A stretch of 64,000 bases of DNA from Aalborgiella sp040079635 (GTDB lineage Bacteria > Pseudomonadota > Gammaproteobacteria > Burkholderiales > Burkholderiaceae_C): contig JBEBJY010000003.1 in NCBI GenBank assembly GCA_040079635.1, positions 1-64,000 of the forward strand. Direction: 5' to 3'. This document shows, piece after piece, positions 32,286 to 39,359 of the stretch; positions within the stretch are counted from its first letter, which is position 1; the number at the start of each line of letters is the position of its first letter. The notes under the pieces were generated by a model that saw only the letters and a program-made list of their open reading frames with translations, made no database searches and was not told where the DNA came from. A program made the position numbers and the translations under genes.

Positions 32286-33176
32286 ATGCAACTCTCATAC
32301 CAACACGCCATTAATGCGATCAAACTGCTATACCAGCATTCAGGGTTTGACCTCCCAAAGCAAGCACTTGGAGAACAAGTCGCCAATGAATTCAAGGCCG
32401 AAGCATGCGAATCCAAACTTGGGGCGCTGTACGCTTTTGTAGATGAGCAAATCGCTTTGCTAAGACTTGTATCTTGGTATTTTTTGTCAGCTTTCAAAGA
32501 TGGAGACGAGCGCCCAATGGTGTTTTATCAAATGACAATTTTTCATTTAAAAACACTGTCATCTATCCGTTTACTTTGCACCCACGGTCTCGATACAAAC
32601 GCGAGACTTCAACTTAGGCTTCTGTTTGAAAATTCCTTACTTTGGAGCAGGTTTCGTGTGGAACCAACGGCACTAAATCAATACTCAAAGTGCGCAGATC
32701 CTATGGCAGCGAATGCGTATTGGCACAAATACATGTCCAAATCAAAAATTGAATCATTTCTTAGTGATGAATTCAAAGCGAGCGGCCACATTTGGCTTGG
32801 TGGTATTGATGAAATGATTTTCGAATTAAAAGAAAAGGTTGGCCTTGTTGCGCACCCCACTTTTATCGCATCGAAATTTGAATCTAACCAAGATTGGAAC
32901 AAGCAGGACGAACGTTTTGCACTGTCGTCGCCATCCGTGGCATCCCACTTTACACTTAGTCAGGCAGTTTTTGTTGCAGCAATTCCATTTAGTATAAAGC
33001 CGGAACCCAGCTATCAATTTGAATCCGCAAATCTGCTAGATTTGCAACAGCCACTCAAACCATTACCTCATTCAACGACTTCATGGAATGAGTACAACCA
33101 GCATTTAAGAGACATGATTCCAAAATTGTTTCTAATGTCCAGAAGATTTTCAGATGCTCTTTTAAGCGAAACATAG
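32286..33176 (+). CDS. Protein of unknown function (296 aa, mainly helical, DUF5677-like?)
   Basis: I do not recognise it with certainty. The first 130 residues are helical, with LRLVSWYFLSAFKDGDERPM and FHLKTLSSIRLLCTHGLDTN leading into ARLQLRLLFENSLLWSRFRV, a pattern (helix, then an R-x-L-x-E/F-N segment) reminiscent of DUF5677 and related HEPN-like families. No signal peptide or membrane span. The ATG at 32286 is 8 nt after an in-frame stop-containing region with a poor ribosome binding site. AT-rich compared with its neighbours and alone on its strand with no operon partner, so possibly acquired. Confidence 0.65.
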   Translation: MQLSYQHAINAIKLLYQHSGFDLPKQALGEQVANEFKAEACESKLGALYAFVDEQIALLRLVSWYFLSAFKDGDERPMVFYQMTIFHLKTLSSIRLLCTHGLDTNARLQLRLLFENSLLWSRFRVEPTALNQYSKCADPMAANAYWHKYMSKSKIESFLSDEFKASGHIWLGGIDEMIFELKEKVGLVAHPTFIASKFESNQDWNKQDERFALSSPSVASHFTLSQAVFVAAIPFSIKPEPSYQFESANLLDLQQPLKPLPHSTTSWNEYNQHLRDMIPKLFLMSRRFSDALLSET

Positions 33177-33302
33177 CTTATCGTTAAACGCGAACAATAC
33201 TGCTTCGCATCATTTGAATCTGACAAGTATGCAAGCTCACCCAAAGCTCGTACACTGATACCGCTGTGAATCTTTGCACTTACTTATAAGGAGCACGTCA
33301 CC

Positions 33303-33788
33303 ATGATTCATAAACTGCACCACAATGCGTACCGCTGCCGAGATTCAGAGCAGACGCGCGGGTTTTATGAGGGGTTTCTGGGGTTACCGCTGGCGGGGAC
33401 GCTGGAGATCAACGAAACCAAAAGCGGGCGAATTACCGAGGTGCTGCACACCTTTTACCGGCTGGATGATGGCTCTTTCCTTGCATTTTTCGAAGCGCCG
33501 GACATGCCGTTCGACTTCAAACCGCAGCACGACTTTGACATGCACATCGCGCTGGAAGTGGACGCATCGGTATTACCGCAGATGATGGCAAAAGGCAAGG
33601 CGGCTGGCATTGAGACGCGAGGGGTGTCTGACCATCAGTTTATCAACTCGATTTACTTCCGCGACCCGAACGGTTATGTGATTGAACTGTGCGCCAAGCA
33701 AGCTGGCCACGATGCAGCCATGAACCCCAGTACCAACGGTGCACATGAGAAGCTGCGGCGTTGGACAGCTTCTAGACCCAAAATTTAG
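33303..33788 (+). CDS. VOC-family metalloenzyme (glyoxalase/dioxygenase fold)
   Basis: 161 residues with two beta-alpha-beta-beta-beta units: LHHNAYRCRDSEQTRGFYEG with FLGLPL, then FLAFFEAPDMPFDF; and DMHIALEVDAS with SIYFRDPNGYVIELCAKQ. His in the first strand, Glu in FFEAP, His in DMHIAL and Glu in VIELC fit a two-histidine two-glutamate metal site. AAGGAG stands 9 nt before the ATG. Substrate unknown; the neighbours do not help. Confidence 0.88.
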   Translation: MIHKLHHNAYRCRDSEQTRGFYEGFLGLPLAGTLEINETKSGRITEVLHTFYRLDDGSFLAFFEAPDMPFDFKPQHDFDMHIALEVDASVLPQMMAKGKAAGIETRGVSDHQFINSIYFRDPNGYVIELCAKQAGHDAAMNPSTNGAHEKLRRWTASRPKI

Positions 33789-33799
33789 CCTGAAATATG

Positions 33800-33846
33800 A
33801 CTCTAGCCGGCGTATTTATTGCCTAAAGTGCTATATTATCTGTAGC
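33800..33846 (-). repeat. 45-bp dispersed element, intergenic
   Basis: Plus strand ACTCTAGCCGGCGTATTTAT followed by TGCCTAAAGTGCTATATTAT and CTGTAGC. Fills the gap between the convergent VOC and DUF4214 genes, starting 11 nt after one stop and ending 3 nt before the other. Confidence 0.93.
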
Positions 33847-33849
33847 AAA

Positions 33850-34446
33850 TTAACGACGATTCCGTCCCTCGGGACTATCCGCAATCGCCTGACGAATCTG
33901 AGACAGCGTGAGACCGCTGCGCAAGCCGGCCATTTGGGCGTTTAGACCGGAAGGGTCAGCATCGCGGCGTAGGATGTCGCGATAGATTTGGTTGACGGCT
34001 ACTCTTGCCTCTGCACTGGTGGCCAGCTCGATGCGGACATCGGACATGGCGCGGCCTTCCATGACTTGGCCTGCAACGCGGCGCAGGGTGACGATGTCGG
34101 CGTCTCTACCCAACACGTCTAAAAACAAGCTGTTCACCCACTCTTGCACTTCCATGCGCTTTTGCTCAGCCGCTTGACGCTCTTCAAAGGCGCTGCGTGA
34201 GCCTGGGCGACCAATCACCACGGGCGCTGGCGGCATGACGGGTGCCACCACGACTGGGGCGGGCTGCGTATAAACGGGTCGGTCCGCAATGCGGTAGCCC
34301 TGCTCATCCGCCAAATAACCGCAGCGGTGCTGGCCATTCACCTCGTCGATGATGCAAGTGCGCGATTGCGCCAGGACAGTTTGTGACGTGGCTGTCAGTG
34401 CCAGTAACAACATGGCTGCACGAGAAACTTGGTTAAATAGATGCAT
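33850..34446 (-). CDS. Exported DUF4214-like protein
   Basis: 198 residues with signal peptide (MHLFNQVSRAAMLLLALTAT to about LAQ), a short cysteine pair region (CIIDEVNGQHRCGY), a proline/valine-rich linker (TQPAPVVVAPVMPPAPVVIG) and a C-terminal region with two related units: WVNSLFLDVLGRDADIVTLR and AVNQIYRDILRRDADPSGLN. The [IL]YxDxLxRxADxxGL signature is that of DUF4214, often found in secreted and S-layer-like proteins. Function unknown. Confidence 0.78.
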   Translation of the reverse strand: MHLFNQVSRAAMLLLALTATSQTVLAQSRTCIIDEVNGQHRCGYLADEQGYRIADRPVYTQPAPVVVAPVMPPAPVVIGRPGSRSAFEERQAAEQKRMEVQEWVNSLFLDVLGRDADIVTLRRVAGQVMEGRAMSDVRIELATSAEARVAVNQIYRDILRRDADPSGLNAQMAGLRSGLTLSQIRQAIADSPEGRNRR

Positions 34447-34479
34447 TTTTACCCCGTTTGATTTGAATATGACCGAATA

Positions 34480-34905
34480 TTACCGCAAGCTTGATTCCTC
34501 AGCCACAACCGTATCCGGAATAACCGCCGTCACTTCAATCTCAATCTTCGCTCGCTCCTCCATCAGCCCTGCCACCTGCACACAGGCCATCGCGGGGAAG
34601 TTTTTGCCCATCACCTCGCGGTAGACTTGACCCAGTTCGCGTAGACGGCTGTTGTACTCGACGCGGTCGGTCACGTACCAGGTCATGCGGACCATGTGCT
34701 CGGGGCCGGCTTGGGCTTCTTTCAAGATGGCGACGATGTTGCGCAAGGTTTGAGCGGTTTGCAGGATGAAGTCGTCGGTTTCAAACTGCTGCTGGGCATT
34801 CCAGCCGATCTGGCCGCCGACAAAAACCAGCGTGCCACGGGTGGCGATGCCGTTGGCGTAGCCTTTGGGGGCGAGCCAGCCTTCGGGTTGGAGGAGCTTT
34901 CTCAT
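34480..34905 (-). CDS. RidA-family protein
   Basis: 141 residues of the YjgF/RidA fold: KGYANGIATRGTLVFVGGQI, QTLRNIVAILKEAQAGPEHM, and FPAMACVQVAGLMEERAKIE with the conserved Glu-containing C-terminal strand. RidA proteins hydrolyse reactive enamines/imines. It lies 99 nt after the CoA ligase and ends the aromatic operon; an imine-hydrolysing role would fit 2-aminobenzoyl-CoA degradation, whose reduced product carries an enamine. That link is inference. Confidence 0.87.
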   Translation of the reverse strand: MRKLLQPEGWLAPKGYANGIATRGTLVFVGGQIGWNAQQQFETDDFILQTAQTLRNIVAILKEAQAGPEHMVRMTWYVTDRVEYNSRLRELGQVYREVMGKNFPAMACVQVAGLMEERAKIEIEVTAVIPDTVVAEESSLR

Positions 34906-35004
34906 TGTTTATTCCTCATGATTTATTTTCTCAAGTCTTTGAATTTAATAATTATTTTTATCAATTTTATATTTAACCAAAACATTAATTAATGATTTGG
35001 TTTT

Positions 35005-36630
35005 TTATGATTGTCGCAACTTGAAACGCTGCAACTTGCCCGTTTCAGTACGCGGCAGTTTGTCGACAAAACTGACGATACGCGGGTATTTGTAGGGCGC
35101 AATGGCGGCTTTGACGTGGTCTTGCAGGGTTTTGACCATGGCGTCGTTGGCGCTCTGGTCTGGTTTCAGCACCACAAAGGCCCGCACCACCATGCCGCGT
35201 TCGTCGTCTTTTTGACCGATCACTGCACATTCGGCCACTGCTGGGTGCTTCAACAATGCGTCTTCGACCTCGGGGGCGCCCACGTTGTAGCCGGCGGTGA
35301 TGATCATGTCGTCGTCCCGCGCCTGGTAGCAAAAATAGCCATCGGCATCTTGAATGAAGGCGTCGCCGGGATAGTTCCAGCCGTTTTTGACGTAGTTGAA
35401 CTGACGGGCATCGTCAAAATACTTGCAGCCCGTAGGGCCGATGACGGCCAGTTTGCCGACTGTACCGCGTGGCACTTCCGTGCCCGCTTCGTCCACCACC
35501 TTGGCGGTGTAGCCGGGGACAACCTTGCCAATCGCACCGGGTTTGACGTCTTTGCCGGCGGCGGAGATGAAGATATGGAACATCTCGGTCGCACCTATGC
35601 CGTCCAACATTTCCAGACCCGTGGCTTGCTTCCAGAGCTGTCGGGTCGCGTCGGGCAAGGCCTCGCCGGCGCTGACCGTGATACGTAGCTTGGGCAAGCC
35701 GATGGCTTTGGCAAACGGCGCCATCTGGCGGTAAAACGTGGGGGCGGTGTAGCAGATGGTGGCACCGACCTCGTTCATGAAGTTGACCATGACCTCGGGC
35801 GTGTAGGCCGCGTCGGGGAAGTACACCGAAGCACCTGCCCACATCGGGAAGATCAGCAAACCGCCCAGGCCAAAGGTGAAGGCCAGCGGCGGCGAGCCGA
35901 CAACGATATCGTCCGGCGTGGCTTGCAGCACATGGCGCGGCCAGGCTTCGCAGGCGGCAAGAATATCGCGGTGGGTGTGGACGGCGGCTTTGGGTTTGCC
36001 GGTCGTCCCAGAGGTAAAAGCCATCAGCGCAATATCGGTGGCCAGCGTCGGGCAAGCAGTGAAATGGCCGTCTTTTTGCGACGACAGCGTGGCCAGCCCC
36101 AGCGGATGCACCATGACGTTGAAGGGCAGGATGGTTGTGAGCACTGAATGCTGCGTTTGGGCGATTTCCAGCTCTTCCAAAAGCTTGATGTCGCACAACG
36201 CCAGCGTGGGTTGGGCTTTTTCGATGATGTCGCCCAGCTCGCTGGCGCGCAGCAGCGGCATGGTGGCGACCGCTATCAAACCCGCTTTGACAACCGCCAG
36301 CCAGGCCAGCGCCATGCCGACCGAGTTGCCGCCACGCAGCAGCACGCGGTTGCCGGGGACCAGACCGTAATCTTCCGTCAGCACCTGGGCGATGCGGTTC
36401 ACCCGATCGCTCACGTCGTGGTACGTCAGGGTGATGCGCGGGCTGCGTAAGAGCGGGCGGTCAGAAAAGCCTTTGATGCTGGCTTTGTCGAGCAGCTCGG
36501 TCACCAGATTGAGCTGCGGTTGCAGGATTTCATCCAGAACCGCTGGCGGGAAGTCGTACATCTGCTGCGGCCACTGCTCCACGGGGGGCAGGTGATCGCG
36601 GATGAAACTGTCTAACTGGGCGGAGTTCAT
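35005..36630 (-). CDS. Aromatic acid--CoA ligase (2-aminobenzoate/benzoate-CoA ligase family)
   Basis: 541 residues, ANL superfamily. ATP motif LMAFTSGTTGKPKAAVHTHR, LDGIGATEMFHIFISAAGKD, the hinge region YQARDDDMIITAGYNVGAPE and the C-terminal catalytic lysine in LPRTETGKLQRFKL. The GIGATEMFHIF and CYTAPTFYRQM blocks are typical of the benzoate/2-aminobenzoate CoA ligase group. With the flavin oxygenase, crotonase and acyl-CoA dehydrogenase upstream it would start CoA-dependent degradation of anthranilate or salicylate. AGGAG lies before the ATG. A REP-type repeat separates it from the dehydrogenase gene. Confidence 0.88.
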   Translation of the reverse strand: MNSAQLDSFIRDHLPPVEQWPQQMYDFPPAVLDEILQPQLNLVTELLDKASIKGFSDRPLLRSPRITLTYHDVSDRVNRIAQVLTEDYGLVPGNRVLLRGGNSVGMALAWLAVVKAGLIAVATMPLLRASELGDIIEKAQPTLALCDIKLLEELEIAQTQHSVLTTILPFNVMVHPLGLATLSSQKDGHFTACPTLATDIALMAFTSGTTGKPKAAVHTHRDILAACEAWPRHVLQATPDDIVVGSPPLAFTFGLGGLLIFPMWAGASVYFPDAAYTPEVMVNFMNEVGATICYTAPTFYRQMAPFAKAIGLPKLRITVSAGEALPDATRQLWKQATGLEMLDGIGATEMFHIFISAAGKDVKPGAIGKVVPGYTAKVVDEAGTEVPRGTVGKLAVIGPTGCKYFDDARQFNYVKNGWNYPGDAFIQDADGYFCYQARDDDMIITAGYNVGAPEVEDALLKHPAVAECAVIGQKDDERGMVVRAFVVLKPDQSANDAMVKTLQDHVKAAIAPYKYPRIVSFVDKLPRTETGKLQRFKLRQS

Positions 36631-36668
36631 AGCTGAGTTTCTCCTAAATCATTGAATAAACCAAACCA

Positions 36669-36734
36669 CGTCATTCCCGCGAAGGCGGGAATCCACACAC
36701 GCCACCGTGGATTCCCGCCTTCGCGGGAATGACG
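36669..36734. repeat. REP/dRS3-like inverted repeat between aromatic-degradation genes
   Basis: CGTCATTCCCGCGAAGGCGG on one side and its near-perfect complement on the other, with a 12-nt spacer (CACACGCCACCG). Same family as the copy inside cobC (3246-3310). It begins 38 nt upstream of the ligase start and ends 8 nt after the dehydrogenase stop. Confidence 0.93.
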
Positions 36735-36742
36735 ATCTATTT

Positions 36743-37999
36743 TTAAATGACGACATCTTTAAGCACCGATTTACCAATGATGAGCTGCTGGACCTCGGTC
36801 GCGCCTTCGTAGATGCGCAGGGAGCGGATGTCGCGGTACAGATGCTCGACCATGCTGCCGACCTGAACCCCCTGCCCGCCGTGCATTTGCAGGGCCATGT
36901 CGATGACTTTTTGTGCGTTTTCGGTGGCGACCAGCTTGGCCATGGCGGAGGCGCGGCTGTAGTTTGCGGCGGTTTGTGGGGTAGCCGTACCCAGTTTGTC
37001 GCGCATCCAAGCGGCGCGGTAGGTCAACAGCGCGGCGCTGTCGATCAAGGCGGCCATGTCACCAAACTTGGCCTGCGTCAGCTGCATGTCCGCCAAGGTG
37101 CCGCCAAACATGCGGCGGGTTTTGGCGAAGCGAAGCGCTTCGGCCATCGCGCGGCGGGCCATGCCCAAAGCGGCGGCGGCGACGGAGGCGCGAAAAATGT
37201 CCAAAGTCCGCATCGCCAGCTTGAAGCCTTTGCCCTCTTCGCCCAGCAATGCGCTGGCAGGAACGTTGCAATCGTTAAACCGCAGCGTCGCCAGCGGGTG
37301 TGGGGCCATGACGTTGATGTGTTCGGATGTGTCCAAACCGGGCGAGAGCGCATCGACAATGAAGGCGCTGATGCCACGAACGCCGCCCTCGGGGTCGGTT
37401 TTGGCAAACGTTACGTAAAAATCGGCCAAACCGCCATTGCTGATCCAGGTTTTGACACCGCTGAGGAAATACATGTCAAATGGACCGCCATTTTGAGACA
37501 TAGCCGGCGTTTTATATACATTAGATGCTATTGTTTTCATAGCTGCCACGTCTGATCCGGCATCCGGCTCGCTCAAGGCAAACGCGGCGATTTTCTCGCC
37601 CCGCGCCACCGCAGGCAGGTAAGCCGCTTGCTGCGCAGGTGTACCCGCCAGGGTGATGGCGCCACTGCCCAAACCCTGCATGGCAAAGGCAAAGTCGGCC
37701 AGAGGAGAATGAAAAGCCAGCGTTTCACGCAAAATCACCAGCGCGCGAGAATCGAGTTGCGGCAGCGCGCCACCGTGCGCTGCGGGAACGCAGTAGCGCA
37801 GCCAACCGCCCTGCCCCAGGCGTTTCACCCAGTCTTTGCAGGCGCGGCGGTCGTCGGATTCGTCAACCTGCTGCTGCGGTGCCCAGTCGGCCAAACCCCG
37901 CGCCAGATCGGCATGAGCAGCGTCGAAGAATGGCAGGTCGTACTGCGATGTCGTGCAAAAGACATCAGGTTTAACGCTGGATTTGTTCAGTGCAGTCAT
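36743..37999 (-). CDS. Acyl-CoA dehydrogenase of the aromatic operon, with an in-frame repeat
   Basis: 418 residues, flavin-dependent. Typical blocks: YCVPAAHGGALPQ, IAAFALSEPDAGSDVAAMKT, KTWISNGGLADFYVTFAK, AALGMARRAMAEALRFAKTR and the C-terminal LRIYEGATEVQQLIIGKSVL with the catalytic Glu. Residues about 152-166 (IASNVYKTPA and neighbours), just after the SEPDAGSD loop, come from a 45-bp dispersed element. The start follows the crotonase TGA with no gap, and GGAGG overlaps the end of that gene. Confidence 0.92.
   Translation of the reverse strand: MTALNKSSVKPDVFCTTSQYDLPFFDAAHADLARGLADWAPQQQVDESDDRRACKDWVKRLGQGGWLRYCVPAAHGGALPQLDSRALVILRETLAFHSPLADFAFAMQGLGSGAITLAGTPAQQAAYLPAVARGEKIAAFALSEPDAGSDVAAMKTIASNVYKTPAMSQNGGPFDMYFLSGVKTWISNGGLADFYVTFAKTDPEGGVRGISAFIVDALSPGLDTSEHINVMAPHPLATLRFNDCNVPASALLGEEGKGFKLAMRTLDIFRASVAAAALGMARRAMAEALRFAKTRRMFGGTLADMQLTQAKFGDMAALIDSAALLTYRAAWMRDKLGTATPQTAANYSRASAMAKLVATENAQKVIDMALQMHGGQGVQVGSMVEHLYRDIRSLRIYEGATEVQQLIIGKSVLKDVVI
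37501..37543 (-). repeat. 45-bp dispersed element inside the acyl-CoA dehydrogenase gene
   Basis: Gene strand: GCTATGAAAACAATAGCATC, then TAATGTATATAAAACGCCGG. Diverged in the middle, but both ends are kept. Encodes AMKTIASNVYKTPA, in the same frame as the other gene-direction copies. Confidence 0.8.
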
Positions 38000-38869
38000 T
38001 CAATCACCTCCAAACACAGGCGTTTGCTTGGTCGAAAAGGCCTCAAACGCGCGTTTGAAGTCCTGCGTCTGCATGCAGATGGCCTGCGCCTGGGCTTCGG
38101 CTTCGACGGCTTGCTCGATGGTCATCGCCCACTCTTGCTGCAGCATGGTTTTGGTCATGCTGTGGGCAAAAGTCGGACCCATCGCCAGGTCTTTGGCCAT
38201 GACTTGCGCCTTGGCAAGCAAATCTGCCGATTCACACAATCCGTTGAAAAAGCCCCAAGCCAACCCCTCTTGCGCCGTCATAGCGCGGCCGGTGAACAGC
38301 AATTCAGAGGCTCGGCCCTGCCCGATGACGCGGGGTAAGAGCGCACAAGCGCCCATGTCTGCCCCAGCCAGTCCGACGCGTGTGAACAAAAACGCGGTTT
38401 TGGTTTTTTCGGTACCATAGCGCATGTCACAGGCCAGCGCCATCATCGCGCCCGCGCCGGCACAGATGCCGTCTATCGCGCCGATGATGGGTTGCGGGCA
38501 GTTGCGCATGGTTTTGATCAGATCGCCGGTCATGCGGGTAAATTCCAGCATCTCGGGCATGATCATTTTGGTCAGTGGGCCGATGATCTCAAACACGTCG
38601 CCGCCACTACAAAAGTTGCCGCCTGCGCCGGTGACGACGATGGTTTTGACGTCTGTGGCGTACTGCAAGTTGCGAAACAGGTCGCGCAGCTCGGCGTAGG
38701 AGTCAAAGGTTAGCGGGTTTTTGCGCTCTGGGCGGTTCAGGGTGATGGTGCCTACGCCGCCCTTTTCATCGACTTGTTCGTAGCTCCACGCGAAATGGGT
38801 GGCGGTATAGCCGGCTTTGGCGTTGAATTGCTGGCGCATCGGGTTGGTTTGGCTGACAAAATGCTTCAT
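38000..38869 (-). CDS. Enoyl-CoA hydratase/isomerase (crotonase) of the aromatic operon
   Basis: 289 residues. Crotonase marks: ITLNRPERKNPLTFDSYAEL, TGAGGNFCSGGDVFEIIGPL (oxyanion hole) and IIGAIDGICAGAGAMMALAC (second oxyanion Gly). MarR overlaps its start as ATGA. In the 2-aminobenzoyl-CoA pathway, ring reduction and oxygenation are followed by steps resembling beta-oxidation; this gene and the dehydrogenase would serve there. Confidence 0.9.
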   Translation of the reverse strand: MKHFVSQTNPMRQQFNAKAGYTATHFAWSYEQVDEKGGVGTITLNRPERKNPLTFDSYAELRDLFRNLQYATDVKTIVVTGAGGNFCSGGDVFEIIGPLTKMIMPEMLEFTRMTGDLIKTMRNCPQPIIGAIDGICAGAGAMMALACDMRYGTEKTKTAFLFTRVGLAGADMGACALLPRVIGQGRASELLFTGRAMTAQEGLAWGFFNGLCESADLLAKAQVMAKDLAMGPTFAHSMTKTMLQQEWAMTIEQAVEAEAQAQAICMQTQDFKRAFEAFSTKQTPVFGGD

Positions 38870-39357
38870 GAGGCGTCTTTCAAAGAATGTTGTTTCACGT
38901 TGCCCAGCAGCTTGTACAGCGTGGCGATTTCAGTGTCTTTCAGGGTGGCGAAGGCCTCCACAATCCACAACTCATGCTGATGCGCCATCTCGGCAAACAA
39001 CGCGCGGCCTTTGGCGGTGAGCCGCACACGGAAGGCACGGCGGTCGCCGTCCACGGTGATGCGCTCGACCAGACCCTCGGTCACGAGCTGGTCGGTGATG
39101 CCGGTGATGTTGCCGCTGGTGACCATCATGCGGCGGCTCAGTTCGTTCATTTTCAGGCCGTCGGGCGAGCGCTCCAGTTGCGACAAAAGGTCAAACCGTG
39201 GCAAGGTGGTGTCAAACTGGACACGCAATTCCGTGCGGATACGCTTTTCAATCAACTGCGTGCAGGTCAGCATGCGCAGCCACAGACGCAGCTCTTGCGG
39301 ATGCTCACTGTGAGCGGTGCCGTGCAGTCTGGCTTCTAAATCTAAGTTATTGCTCAT
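38866..39357 (-). CDS. MarR-family regulator of the aromatic operon
   Basis: 163 residues. Winged helix: LPRFDLLSQLERSPDGLKMN, ELSRRMMVTSGNITGITDQL and VTEGLVERITVDGDRRAFRV with the DxR wing. It lies inside the operon, 2 nt after the flavin enzyme stop and overlapping the crotonase start, so it probably regulates its own operon. MarR proteins of such clusters often respond to an aryl-CoA thioester. Confidence 0.92.
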   Translation of the reverse strand: MSNNLDLEARLHGTAHSEHPQELRLWLRMLTCTQLIEKRIRTELRVQFDTTLPRFDLLSQLERSPDGLKMNELSRRMMVTSGNITGITDQLVTEGLVERITVDGDRRAFRVRLTAKGRALFAEMAHQHELWIVEAFATLKDTEIATLYKLLGNVKQHSLKDAS

Positions 39358-39359
39358 TT

